Shown here one piece after another: positions 24,301 through 35,847 of a stretch of DNA of 64,000 nt. The DNA is from Polytrichum commune (Eukaryota > Streptophyta > Polytrichopsida > Polytrichales > Polytrichaceae). The translations under genes were made by a program, and so were the position numbers. Below the pieces are notes generated by a model that saw only the letters and a list, made by a program, of their open reading frames with translations, was not told where the DNA came from and made no database searches. Each line of letters opens with the position of its first letter. The stretch's first letter is position 1. The DNA is taken from NCBI GenBank assembly GCA_950295325.1, contig OX485804.1, positions 2,852,001-2,916,000 on the forward strand, written 5' to 3'.

Positions 24301-25370
24301 GCCTCATAATTTATGGAGCTTATATGAATATTTTATATATTGTCAAAGTAAAAATTCTCAGTGGGAATAATTGGTCATATAGGTCCGCCCAAGATATTGA
24401 TTATCAAGCTTTGAGTAGTTACCATACTCTCTGAGCACTTAATCCGATCTTTTTTAAACACATGTCTTTATGATTTGCATTCTTACATATAGAACTAACC
24501 ACAAACCATGCTCATGTAGTTGTCCGTTTAAGAAACATAGCCATGAAAACCCCGCTTCCTTTAGGCCAAACCCATGAATGAAAAAGACCCCTTTGATTCA
24601 ACACAATGACAAGAGTTACATGGAAATAATTATTTTACTACATTGTTAATGGTATCTAGTGTCGGAATCACTCAATGCTATCAATTTCCACCGTAGGTTT
24701 TGAGTCTTTTACAAAAAAAAAGGCTCAAATCATATAGTTTAGACATTGCAAAACACAAGAAGTTGTATTCAGTGAGAACTTGCATTCTAAGGAGAGAGTT
24801 ACAACGTCATTTAACTTTACGTAGTGATTGGCACTAAACATTATTTTATTCAATCTTTGAAGCGGCATCTCCAAATTGGAGGAAATGTTGACTTGTCAAG
24901 AGCATAATCATGATCTTCATGTATCCTCAATCTAGGTTGTCGATCTCCATGAATGGAGGGTCAAAAGGGAGAGTGTCAAAATGGATATGTCTAGTAGTCC
25001 CGCTTGGGTCTTCCAATCCTTATGGCTTTACCTTGGTGTGTGGTCCTATTATGGGCAATATAGCTCCACAAACAATTTCACTTGTTGGCTCGGATCAGAA
25101 TTCATCTCATCTAATTAGCAATTCCAAAAGACAAAGATTATGATTTCAAATTGTACAATCAGGGTTAAGTTGCAAAAATTACCAACGCTTAATGTCAAGA
25201 ATTTCCTTTTCTTTAAACGATCACATAGGCCCTCCCAAGTCTTGGGTGTGACCCATTGTGTTTTCTATATTTAGACAATGTAGTCCATTCTCATTGTAAC
25301 ACATGTCTTTGGTTGTCCATTCTTAGCTACAAGCCTTGCCATTCACCAATCAAATATAGGTCATGCAATT
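24301..25370. other. Family G fragment then unassigned intergenic DNA
   Basis: About 24,300-24,530 is a degraded family G copy. The rest, including the open frame at 24,910-25,143, shows no recognisable function. Confidence 0.35.
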
Positions 25371-25720
25371 AAAGTACGTGGGTGTTATTCAATAGATTTT
25401 CATGTTCCTCAACTTCCATACTTGTGTTGCATCAACAAATCTACGATGAAGCATCAACAGAAATCAGAACTAAAAATCATACCTCCCATGATTTACTCAT
25501 GGTTATCAGGAGTGCGTGTTTGTTGATTCATTAACTTTAAGTCACCCCAATTATGCTCATTATTGAATGTGGAACAGGTAATTATATATGAAGACATAGT
25601 CCAATTTCTTTTTAGCATGTGTCTTTATGGTGTTTGTTCTTTGATCCTCACCTAATCACCCACCAATCAAATATAGGTGTGCAATCAAGAAAAGTAACCG
25701 AATAACACCCACATACCTTA
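25371..25720. mobile_element. Family A MITE, complete copy
   Basis: The left end (from 25,371) 'agtacgtgggtgttattc' and the right end 'gaataacacccacatacct' (to 25,720) are inverted partners about 28 bp long. The ~350-bp interior contains the standard landmarks 'aaatctacgatgaagcatca' and 'gttctttgatcctcacc'. There is no coding capacity. Confidence 0.75.
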
Positions 25721-25984
25721 AGGAGAGTTGTGAGTGACTATATAAGGCCCACACACCATGTTTAATAAATATTGTACCCTGTTGTCGAGCAAAGAAGGGT
25801 GCATTAACATTCCTTCTGGTAATGATCGGATGATCACGGTGTCCTACACAAGTTGTTTTTGATCGCAACTGTATGATGGCCCATGGATGTGGTGGCCAGG
25901 ACGGGTCAAGGACATCCCTGCGTGCCCACTGTGGAGGCTCATGGAAGCTATCGAGTGGCACGGATGCACCAAGCAATTGGATAA

Positions 25985-26935
25985 TGTCCCGCAAATCCAA
26001 ACTTGAAGTTGAAAAAAAGGTTTTGCTGCAATTCTCCAAGTTTGAAATGGCCAATGTGTTGGCTACTGATTGTATTTCGGAGACAGATTTGTTCAGCATT
26101 TGATACGAGAAGTTGCGCATGTGGTGGAATCTTGCCTGAATTTTGGTTTATATTGATGGCTTTCGTTGCGCATGTGGTGGAATCTTGCTCAAATCTTGGC
26201 TCGTATAGATGGCTTTCGTGGGTTGTCTTGGTTACCGGTGCCTAGGATAGAGCATTGAGTGAGAAATTGCACATGTCCTCCTGTGCAAATCTGAACTTGG
26301 AAATGTGTTTTGCTGCTTTTCCCCAAGAAGTTTGAAATGGCCAATGTTTTCCTCTTGATTGTATTTCAGATACACGTTTGCATGGCATTTGATACGAGAA
26401 GTTGCGCCTGTGGTGGAATCTTCCCTGAATTTTGGTTTATATTGATGGTTTAGGGTTGTCTGGTTACCAAGTGCCTAGGATAGAGCACTAAGAGAGCAAT
26501 TACACATGTCCTCCTGTGCAAATCTGAACTTGAAAATGTGTATTTGCTCCCCTTCTCGAATGGCTGATAAATTGCTCACTGATGGTATTTTGTAGACAGA
26601 TTTGCTCAACATTCATTTGATACAAGAAGTGGCTGTCGTGGAATCTTGCCTCAGTTTTATGTCTTATTGATGGGTTTATGGTTGTTCGGTTACTGTACTA
26701 GGATAGAGCACTGAGCAAGTCCTGGAAATTGGAACCCAAATATATGCTTAGCTGCAGTTCTTAAACAGATTTGAAATTGCCGATGTGTTGCCTCTTGATT
26801 TTATTACGTATACACACTTGCTTGACACGAGAATCTGCTGCGGTGGAATCTTGCCTGGATTTTGTTTTGTATTGATGGTTTGGTGGTTGTTTGGTTACCA
26901 GTGCCTAGGGTAGAAGAACCCTGGTTGAGAATTAA
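25985..26935 (+). repeat. Four-unit tandem repeat, ~210-290 bp period, at the edge of the gene island
   Basis: Units start with a 'tttgaaatgg'-type anchor at about 26,041, 26,331, 26,555 and 26,770. Each continues with 'tgattgtattt', 'gatacgagaagttgcgc', 'gtggaatcttgcctgaattt', 'tattgatggttt' and 'gcctaggatagagca'. Unit 1 is longer because a ~62-bp piece (ttgcgc…gatggctttcg) is duplicated inside it. Divergence increases towards the last unit. No coding frame persists. Confidence 0.85.
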
Positions 26936-27636
26936 ATGTTTATGAGATTGGGTATGGGGATTCATTGCATGCCCTTGGATGAATATCATGTCAATTGCAA
27001 TTGTGGAAAACCTCTTGAAAACAAATCATCTTTTGTGTAGTGTCTGGCATGGGATTCACATTACTAGAGAAGAAATATGAGCTTTGGTCTATTCACTCAT
27101 AGCTTGACACAGTGGTGGTCTGTACATTGCAGAAAGAGTGCAATGTCCTCCATCACACGTACAGAAACCAACATCTCTACTCCTTCGTGGGCTTGAGTTC
27201 TTGGGTTCTGGTTTTATACTTGTCAGTCTTGTGCTGACTTTTGTGGTCAAGTACCTCATTTAAACCCTTAACAGTTCACTGCTAGGCCATGTTCTAGTGA
27301 GTTTCTTTCCCAACAACTTATCTCAAGAACTCTCCGAATGTGCTAATCTGCAGACAGCCAGGGTGCAGCTAATTCAGAGACTTCATTCTGAACAATTCTT
27401 ATTTTCTATCAGTGCTCAATACATTTATTCAGTGAGAATTACAACAGAATATATTAAGTACTCTACTCTCAAGTGAAGTGGTAGTTTCTCCATATGCATG
27501 CTGGTTCTATGTCTGTAGCTAGTCAGGATACTTGAGCATGGAGGATGGGGTGGAAGGGTTTGTAATTTCTATACCCATATTGTTTCTGAGTGGAAAAGTT
27601 GACATGTTCGACAGTCTGAGAGCTATTCTCAAGCAG
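26936..27636. other. Non-repetitive-looking sequence, no gene assigned
   Basis: Base composition is more balanced than in the flanking repeat regions. No long frame, RNA gene or domain was recognised. It could be transcribed non-coding DNA. Confidence 0.3.
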
Positions 27637-27858
27637 TGATCAGGGAGATTTTTGGGCACAACTGGTTGAGATCCTAGTGTTTGCTAGTCCACCCGGTTAC
27701 ATGTTGACATCCTCCGGTTTTCCTTTATTAGAGTGGGGTATATATTCTATAAATTCCTCTAAAATGATCGGTAATTCTCCTGCGGTCTTGAACTTCAACC
27801 AGTTATATGTCAAACTCAACCGGTTCATCTGTAACTAACTGCCGGTTCACCCTGATCA
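27637..27858 (-). mobile_element. Family D (ACCGGTT) complete single unit with terminal tgatcaggg repeats
   Basis: This ~222-bp unit is bounded by tgatcaggg (27,637-27,645) and ccctgatca (27,850-27,858). It lies in reverse orientation to the 49.7-kb array and contains three ACCGGTT/ACCAGTT-like sites. The paired ends suggest a discrete mobile unit rather than a random satellite fragment. A close relative lies at 53.1 kb. Confidence 0.65.
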
Positions 27859-30413
27859 TAGTTCTCAAGGATCAAATTAGTACCAGGGCGACTAAGAGTA
27901 GACAAAAAAAATCTGTAGACATTGATTGTTAAGTACTGGCATGGGACGTCCTAGTTGAGTCCAGAAGAAACATCGACTTGCTACCATAAACTTGACTCGC
28001 AAATAAATGGCAGTGCCATACTTCAAGAATCTCAAGTACTTGAGATTCTCGTTGAATGTGTCAAGTTTCAATAATGGATGCACGTATAGTTGTAGAATTC
28101 ACAGCCACGTGCTTTGGTATGTTAAGCTTTGTGACTCAGAAAGAGAGGAATACTGATTGCCCAAATGCCACTCAACCTATTAAGTTCATGCCTTTCTACA
28201 TGGAAAGGTTGAAAGATTCCACAAGCGCATGTCCGTTTCTCCTGTGTCTCCAGGAACAACAAAGAAGGATCACATTGGAATGGTTCATGGGTCTCCGTAG
28301 TTTTTTTTCAGAAATAATCCTGTACTTTTGGTGCGTCGATCTGGAGCCAGGCTTGTTATGTCAAATGAAGAGAGTTTTAATGCACACAGGTTCTTGGAAA
28401 CAGAGCTTCACATGTTTCTTCCTCCAATATAGATTCTTGTGTATCCATGTATTCAATCATCCATTGATCATGTTCTATCATGTTCAAGTGCCCATGAATG
28501 CAGTGTGCATGCTGTCTGATCTTCCATGGATCACAGTGCCAGAACAAACAATTTCATCTGCTGACTTGGACTGAAAGAATATTGGAACATCCTGACATCA
28601 CACACAGAAATATTGGCATTGTTATCTGCCCAACATTCTGGAAAAGTAAGAATATATTAGCATGAGGATATAGTGACCTGTGACTAAGCTTAGATATCAT
28701 GTGTTTTCTTTCCTGTGAGTGATGTGTCAGGATAATATGCAATTGCATGTGGAGCTTGCCAGTTTGAACGTAATTGTTGTGCTTTTCTCCAACCTGGGGT
28801 TTCCACAGTTGCAAGAATGGGGATATCCAAGTCATTTAGCTGAAGTGCTTTTCCCCAATCCATTTACCAAGTGATAATATAGTTTAAAAGAGTGCAACTG
28901 CTACATATTCATGTTAATGACAAGAGTATCACTTATGTAGTTTTGCTCTACACTAGTGATCAATAAATGACCAGTCTAGCTTTTGTCCTCACAAGGCATG
29001 CATGCAACTGAAACCTCCAATCTGAGGTTTGAGTCTGCTCTTAATTCAAAGAGTTGCACGATACAAGTAATAGTTGCTACTCCCTTGATGTAGTTGCTTA
29101 TACAACTTTCCTTCAAGTGTTACTGAGGTAGTAAATCCAGTCTTCTGAAATACGAGGAAGAGGGTCCGTTTGGAAGGTTTTCAAAGATGGTGTGTAGACT
29201 CTGCTTCAGAACGCTTCACATGTATGTTTTGTTGAGACAACATGATGTCAAATGCAGAATAGTTGAATGAGATATCTCAGTAGGATATAATGTGATTAGT
29301 GTGTCTCCAGTATCATATAAAGCAGCAGCACTTATCACTTTGTTAGAAGTAAATGACACAGCATCCAGACAACAAAGCAGGCGCCTTAGATAATTTTAAC
29401 ACTGAATCATTTGTCAGATTCTGAGGCACACAACGCTTGTCATATGTTGACCACAAATTGCCTTATAGGCAGGCACAGGAATACGTAAAAAGGGACATGA
29501 ATGAATGAATAAACAAGATGTCTTTGGACAAAAATTTGTATGTGGAAGCAATTGACCTGATCCTATTCAAATACTGCTTCAAGTTTGATCACTTGAATGA
29601 CTGTCAACAGCGTTTGTACAAGGAGAAGCACATGGTCTACATGTGGACCTTTTCTAAATCACCCTCTTGAAGAGCAGGGGCTGCCTGGCAGCTAGGCACA
29701 ATGAAGGTTCTCTCTCATCCTCCTCAGATCCTCCAAGCACTTATGTTGCCAATGGGCCGCATAGCTCAAACCTGTATAACAGTCCACCTCAGACAAGTGA
29801 GAAAACAGAACAGCAGAAAATATCGATTTCAAAGGACATTGCTGTAACCTTGACAGGGTAACATTCTCGGAGTTGTAACCAAGAACCTTATCCTTTGAAC
29901 TCAATGGGACTTTTTGTAGGGAGATGGTCCCCTCTGATTGGTTGAATGCATACAAAGTCAATCATGTCTTTGCACTTGTGGTGCATGCCTGGAGGTAGTG
30001 TTTGATTTGAATGAAGAGTAACCTATTTTGGTTCATCAAGGGCTAAACTCATTCTAGCAACATGACTTGTATTACATGGAAGGTTTTGTAGGATGTAACC
30101 CCAATGGTATAGATGAGTATGGCCCAGAAATTGAAACTCCAGACACACCTGCATTGCATAAGGTTAAAAGAAAATTACCTAGAGAAGCTGATGTGTTGAA
30201 AGGTTGACGACAGCATTTTTCAAAACTGTTGCAACTAAGCCTGTTGCCTGTAAAAGTTCACAGTGCTAATCTGCACATGACTTGTGTTCATCATCATCAT
30301 CATCATCAATTCTATCCTGCTCTATTGTTTCACTCCACCACCATCATCCTAGTGACTAAAAGAAGCATCATCGTCCTCCTCCAGCTGCACAATTCAACAC
30401 TTGCAAACAACCT
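27859..30413. other. Unassigned stretch 3' of the BZR gene (includes its 3' UTR)
   Basis: The side next to 30,413 must hold the 3' UTR of the minus-strand BZR gene. A (CAT)6-type run lies at about 30,290-30,306, and no canonical AATAAA was found on the minus strand nearby. Further left, the longest frame (28,056-28,574, plus) has no recognisable domain and I do not call it a gene. The stretch lacks the dispersed repeat families A-J, so it may be low-copy DNA. Confidence 0.4.
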
Positions 30414-32985
30414 TTATGCAGGGCGGCCTTCAGAAAGTGCTCTTAAAGTTGAGTTCCCCAGTGTCAACTCCAAATCATCAGCTGGGAGTTTCCTCTTCAC
30501 CCCCACATCGGAGCCACCATCGGTTTCCCAAAGAGACCCTAACCCTTGCACGGCACCGGAAAGCTCCAGCTCCGAGGGACATTTTCCCACAAATGAACCT
30601 CGCATTCTTGATGACACAGGTGAAACAGGCATACTGATGGACTTCTGCATGGGATTCCTCCATGGGTGGGAAAAGGTTTCACAAGATGGGGAGTCCGAAG
30701 TGTTGGCACTACTGGGGAAAGGGCCTAACCCCATGCCTCCCGGCAACCGCCCTGTTGCCCCTCCTGACCCAGTTCGCACCCTAACCCCATTAGCCCACTT
30801 ACTGGAATTGGAACTGCAGACGTTGGCAAACTCCAGGGCTGTGCTGGGGGAAAGCTCAGACTCTGCCTCTTCGACCGGCGTGCGAGCACCATCAGGAGTG
30901 TCACAGTACCCCGGCCGCAGGTGGGATTGATTGGAGGCAGCGGCTGCGGCTGCCACTGCGGCGGCAGCCAGGAAGGGGTGATGGGTCCATGCACTGACAA
31001 CTTGGGAAAATGCATTTGTGGGGCACTCTGGAAGGCCATCTTTGCCAATTGCATCCCAATCAGGTTTCACTGGGATGCCTCTGGCGGTTGGGGAGCTCAA
31101 GGGAGGTGTAACAGGAGCACTGGAGGAGCCGCCGTGCATAGCGTGCAAGGGAGGGAGGCCAGTGCTGCTGCTGGTGCTGGCTGTGCCGCTGCCACCGCCG
31201 CCACCGCCACCGCCCGCTGATGATAACCCCTTCAACCAGGGGATTAGGGATGTGCCTTCACTCGCTCCAGGGTAGGAGCTTGTTGGGCTGGCGTCCGGGG
31301 AAGATGTGCACACATCCATCCTGTCCGCAGGTGGCTTTGATCCCTGAAATTTACAGACATGCACACAAAGATTTGTTCAGTGAAACAAACATCATCGATC
31401 TGAATATCTATCCAAATTTGCAGAGAAGCATGCAGCCTTTACCCCTGAAATCACATCTCTAGCCTTCCTCTCTCAAACACCCGTGATCAATTTTCTCTGC
31501 TGGTGACTTAGTTCCCAAAAGGTATGAAATTTCTGCCCCTGGAAAAACATATCTAACCCAACCTTACTTTCTCAAACACTATGATCTGATTCTCTGCTGG
31601 TCACTTATTCCCAAAAAGTATGAACTTTTGCCACTGAAAACACATCTGACCTTCCTCTCTCAAACACCATGACCTAATTTCTCTGCTTTGTATGGTGCTT
31701 CAATCTATTTGCGAAGAACATATTGTCTGACCCCTAATAGAAAATAGTATGATATTCTTCTACCGATCTGGATGTCTAACTAATTTTGAAACGCACGGCG
31801 ATAAAACATATGCCTCACCGACATGACTGTATAGTGCATGCAGCCTTTACCCCTGTAAAAACACATCTAACCTTCCCTGTCTCAAACACCGTGATCTGAT
31901 ATCTCACCAACGGCAGAATACGTCTTCTTCACCTCCATGGTGACTTCATCCCAAAAGTAAGAACTTCTATCTTTGAGAACATGCCTTCTCCTCTAGAACA
32001 CCATGATCCGGAGAACAAAGAGATGCATAAGCTCTAGTTTGCTAATCTCTTTGCGAAAGAGCAGCAATGCCAGTGAACAAGCAGGAGAAAGCACCCCTCT
32101 CACAGCAAATTCTTCAACCTACTTACGAAGAAGACCTTCTCTGGCCTGCCTCTTCTAGCAATTAGTATGATATCTGTTCTTCAAATTTGAATATCTTTCT
32201 AAATTTGAAACACATGGAGATAGTAATCTGTTTCATCGACATAACTCCAGAAGCATACAACCATTACCCCTGCGGAAGCACATCTAACCTTACTCTCTCA
32301 AACACCATGATCTGATTTCTCACGCACGGCAGTGATACATCTTCTTCGCCTACATAGTGAGTTTCTCCCAAAAGTATGAACTTCTACCCCTAAAGACACG
32401 CCTGCCCTCCTCAAACCTCAGGATCCGAAGGACAAAGACATGCATAAAATGCATGAGGTCTTTTTTGGTTATCTCTTTCTGAAAGAGCAACAATGCCAGA
32501 GAATATGCACGGGACCAAGCATGATTTTATTACACATATGCTATGTCCCTCCGCAACAAATGCTTCAATTAACTTGTGAAGAACTCCTATCTAGTTCACC
32601 GGACTCAAGAAGACAGCAATATCGCATCGCATCCCATCATGGAGTTGAACGCATGACCAAGATCCTGTAATACTGTCGTTGCTGGAGAGCTTCAATAAGA
32701 GTTCGAAACATTGAACAAGACAGAAGGGGGAGGAGACATTAATAAGAAGAAGAGGGAACATAGACATACCTTGCGATAAGTGGAGCCATCCTCCTCGACA
32801 GTCCAACCAGCTTCCGCACACAAGGCCTTGAGCACCTCGTTGTTGTCGCAGTGCTTGGGCAGCTTGTAGTTGCCATACAACCGGAGGCCGGCAAAAATTT
32901 TGGCCGCGATGGCCCTCCTCCGCCGCTCCCTCCTCTTATTGTTCTCTCGTTCTTTCCATGTGGGTAACCGCGTCCCAGACGTCAT
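30414..32985 (-). CDS. BES1/BZR1-family transcription factor (BEH-like), two exons
   Basis: Spliced CDS: exon 1 is 32,985-32,770 and exon 2 is 31,343-30,414, joined in phase 0 at CGCAAG|GTATGT … TTTCAG|GGATCA. The product is 381 residues; angiosperm members usually have about 310-350. Residues 1-72 are the plant-specific BZR DNA-binding domain ([20 protein letters not shown], atypical bHLH; binds E-box/BRRE in the nucleus, family knowledge). Then come SLIPWLKGL (104-112), a Gly run (116-123), the Ser/Pro block [14 protein letters not shown] (146-159; GSK3/BIN2-type sites and a 14-3-3 region in Arabidopsis relatives), an Ala run (198-208), an acidic Pro/Ser/Thr stretch (222-241) and the EAR-like DLELTLGN near the C-terminus (362-369). 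The start was chosen at MTSGT because the family starts there; an in-frame ATG 36 nt upstream would add 12 residues. The single intron after TYRK matches the conserved family position. Its signalling role here (brassinosteroid-like or other) is not shown by the sequence. Confidence 0.95.
31344..32769 (-). other. BZR intron, enlarged by tandem duplications
   Basis: This 1,426-nt intron has a GTATGT donor and a TTTCAG acceptor. It holds at least two duplication scales. A ~90-100-bp piece (anchor 'ctctcaaacac') repeats near 31,470, 31,570 and 31,660. A ~418-bp unit starting near 31,708 repeats from about 32,125 to 32,575, and each copy includes the same anchor and an '[20 protein letters not shown]' block. 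No mobile element of the flanking families is present. Confidence 0.8.
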
Positions 32986-33774
32986 CTTTTCCTCCTCCGT
33001 TCGACAATTTGCCTCGCCCAACCCAAATGCGAGGTGCCGGTCGTTCCTGCCTCTGCCTACCTTGCCCGGGGGCTAACTCGATTCAGGGTTCAGATTGCCC
33101 TTCATCCAAAATCAGAACACCCCAAGTCCAGATTTCTGAAAACGGATCAAACCATCGAATCAAATCACAGCAGTTGTTCAAAAGCTCTTAAATCCGTGGG
33201 TGGAGTTGGGGTGCAGCAAATAAATATGTCAGAGCCACCGGCAATAATACCACCCAATGAACAGGCCTGCACAGGCCTCCTCAGCCGGAGAAAGCAGAAA
33301 GAGTGGTGAATAGGAGAGCAGCGTGCTTCAGTGCAGAGGCTTCAACGAGTCGTAACTTAGGCACGCCACCTCGAAGCTCGACTCATGCACAAGTTTCGGC
33401 ACAAGTTTTGGGAAGGTGCACGAAACCCAAGGCTGAAGCCAAACCGATGATGATGATGATTTTAAAAAGGCAGCTTCCGAGTGCGTGCGTGAGAATGCAA
33501 CTCGACTGCAAGAACTGCGAGGTTCTTGTCAATCTTCGAATGAGAACTCGGACAAGAACCTTGTAGAGCTTCGCATCACGAGAGAGGGAGGGAGAGAGAA
33601 ATAGAGAGACCAGTACAAGCAGCAGCAAGCGGCAATGAAAAGATCTAAGGGAGAAAGGCAGACGCAAAGAATGCTCAGTGGAAAGAAAACCGCCAACACA
33701 AATGCACTCCCCAAGGAGCGAGAAGCCCCCTTTTGATTCTATGCACCTCCAGAAGGTGAGAGGGACGGACGGAC

Positions 33775-33796
33775 AGAGAGAGAGAGAGAGAGAGAG
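33775..33796. repeat. (AG)11 microsatellite
   Basis: A perfect dinucleotide run in the BZR upstream region, preceded by a short (GGAC)3 run. On the gene strand it reads CT, a frequent motif in plant 5' leaders. Confidence 0.9.
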
Positions 33797-34414
33797 GAGA
33801 GGGGATGGAGAAGAAATGCACCGGGGTATGGAGGGACACAACCAGCAGCGTCTGACAGCGGGCCACAGATAAGAAGGTAAGTAAAGAAATCCAGCGGTAA
33901 GTAGAAGAATAGGACCGACTTGTGCAGGCAGCAGAGATGTGGCACTGCAGCTGGAGATTTGGAGAAGATGGGGTGACAGAGCTGATGGAGCTGAGCATGG
34001 AGCAGCAGCAAACCGACCCTCCCAGCTCCCTGCTTCTAAGTACCCCTCTGGGTGATGGGGTTAGGCCTAGTCCTCTGCAGGGTGCACAGAAGTAGTCATG
34101 AGGGGCAGCAGAGCACCATATTACACATCCAGACCTTTTGTGCAACCCCTCCTGATGACTTACAGCTTGCTGGCTGATGACACAAAAGGGCAACGACACC
34201 GCGCCAGACACCAAAAAAAGGCTCTGCTCACGCGTGCGGGCTTGCAAGTCGGAGGGCAGCTCGTCCCTGACACCAGCAGTTATGAGCCCCCCCTGGTAAT
34301 CTTTCTCTCTCTTCTGTGAGGCAAGGCTGCAAGGGAGGCAGTAGGGACCCACCCACACGATGGCACGAACCTGCTTCAAATTGATCAACCACACGAGCAG
34401 GCTGCAGCACCCAC

Positions 34415-34469
34415 CCACTCACCCCCACCCCCCCCCCCAAACCCCCCCACACACACACACACACACACA
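34415..34469. repeat. C-tract followed by (CA)11 microsatellite
   Basis: Interrupted C runs from about 34,415 lead into a perfect CA run at 34,448-34,469. The C side is G-rich on the gene strand and could form a G-quadruplex. Confidence 0.85.
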
Positions 34470-34781
34470 ACTCCGCCACAGAAGTTCTCTCTACTCTACT
34501 CTGCCCTGCTCTGCTCTACTCTACCCCTTGATGTTTTGGTAGCAAGCCTACACTAGCTGGGCTATGCCAAAATTACGAGCTGGTGCATGTGACGACTCCC
34601 CGCACCTTAACAGAAGTAAGTGAATTGTAGCTATAAGCCACCACACTGAGCGAGTGACTGAGTGGCGCCCGACAAGCTCTGACATCCAGCAGATAAGACG
34701 AAGCTCAGGCTCGCCAGTCATTCATTAACTTACACCCACAAATCCACATGCCAGAAAATGATCCTGAGGAAGGGGAAAAAC

Positions 34782-34783
<2 letters not shown>

Positions 34784-34815
<32 letters not shown>
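34784..34815. repeat. (CA)16 microsatellite
   Basis: A perfect 32-nt CA run in the BZR upstream region. Confidence 0.95.
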
Positions 34816-34816
<1 letters not shown>

Positions 34817-35344
34817 CTCCTAGCTACATGGCTAGCTACCCTCCTGATGAGTCCTTCTCCTCCCAGCTCCCAGCTCCCAGCTGCCGATGCTGCACCTCCC
34901 TCATGCACATTCCCCCACCACCAAACTCTGGTACTTACTTACACCAACAATATACACATGAGTGTGAGCACCCACACAATAGGACACCGGGCAAGGCGGG
35001 CAGAAAGGGAGGAAGAGGAAGGGCATCTGGTCTGCACCCGTGATGCAGTTTCAGCACTCTTCCCAACAATGTCTTCAATTTCACTCCCGAGCAGCAGGAC
35101 TGTACCCAAGGGTAAGGATTCAGGAAGGAAGTAAAGTAAGTCAGTAAGTAAGTAAGGATTCAGGCTCCGAATGCCCACCACCACCGGCGTGAGTGAGGCA
35201 AGTTAAGTCCAGTAACTTAAGAGAAGCACACCAGCACAGTCGTCTCTGGGCATGATAGAATCATCAGCACAACCCAATGTATATATACTACGTATGTATC
35301 TATACTTTATCATTTCCAATGTGTATCTCCGACATATCTGTCTC

Positions 35345-35347
<3 letters not shown>

Positions 35348-35409
<62 letters not shown>
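35348..35409. repeat. (AG)31 microsatellite
   Basis: A 62-nt perfect purine run; on the BZR strand it is a CT tract, a potential H-DNA/GAGA-type site. It lies about 60 bp upstream (on the gene strand) of the TATA-like element at about 35,279. Its length suggests high mutability. Confidence 0.95.
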
Positions 35410-35411
<2 letters not shown>

Positions 35412-35479
35412 ACTTACACAGGGGACGGTATCTTTCATCAGATGTCAACCCAATCAGGACTGGACTCATCAGTAGAGTG

Positions 35480-35584
35480 ATGCTGCTGCTGCTGCTACTA
35501 CTACCACTACCACTACTACTACTACTACTTCTACGACTACTATAATAATAATCAGAAGAAGAAGAAGAAGAAGAAGAAGAAGAA
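35480..35584. repeat. Compound trinucleotide tract (GCT/ACT/AAT/GAA)
   Basis: Successive runs: (GCT)5 near 35,481; interrupted (ACT/ACC)n to about 35,540; a short TAATAATAAT; then (GAA)10 at about 35,554-35,584. It is most parsimoniously one decayed and re-expanded microsatellite. The poly-Ser frame on the minus strand is an artefact of the repeat. Confidence 0.85.
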
Positions 35585-35847
35585 TGAGGAGCTAGAATAC
35601 ATGAGGACTGTGTATTGAAAAGGTGAAGTAGGTCCACGCCACGTTGACATGCGGACACAGAGTGAGGACTGTCATGAGTGGCAGCAGCTAGTCCGCTGAC
35701 AGGAGCAGGTGGTATGTTCAGTGGATCTACACAGTTATTTAGAGTAGGCAAGGGTAATGTGTATATCTACTACACCACGGACACATGGATGTAGCCTAGT
35801 TTTTATCCTTGCCAGTGTGTTGTAGGATTGGGCAGCTAGGGATTCAT

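Larger units (their letters stand above)
32986..35760 (-). promoter_or_regulatory. BZR upstream region / probable long 5' leader
   Basis: A GC-richer stretch, almost free of dispersed repeats and full of simple repeats that read as pyrimidine-rich tracts on the gene strand. The best TATA-like element on the minus strand is TATATATAC at about 35,279-35,288. If it is used, the leader would be about 2.2 kb, possibly with a 5'-UTR intron and upstream ORFs. Long leaders are common for plant transcription factors. Several minus-strand frames (up to 247 codons at 33,675-34,418) are low-complexity and not credible proteins. Transcript evidence is lacking. Confidence 0.45.

Noticed and set aside
25656-26120. 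154-codon minus-strand frame
   Set aside because: It spans the end of a family A MITE and the start of the tandem repeat, so it is a composite of unrelated sequences.
28056-28574. 172-codon plus-strand frame in the low-copy region
   Set aside because: It is the longest frame in that stretch but has no identifiable domain and a Cys/Phe/Leu-rich composition like chance frames. I could not support it as coding; transcript data would be needed to reopen it.
30229-30930. 233-codon plus-strand open frame
   Set aside because: It is antisense to BZR exon 2. Its openness follows from the GC-rich codons of the real gene, and it has no recognisable domain.
33383-33841. 152-codon minus-strand frame in the BZR upstream region
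   Set aside because: The SLSLSLS and LFLSPSLS runs are CT-repeat translations; no protein family is recognisable.
33675-34418. 247-codon minus-strand open frame upstream of BZR
   Set aside because: Low-complexity, Ser/Leu/Cys-rich, built over CT and other simple repeats. No conserved motif; most likely part of an untranslated leader or promoter.
35340-35584. Poly-Ser/poly-Arg-Glu open frames over microsatellites
   Set aside because: They are translations of (AG)n and trinucleotide runs and have no independent support.
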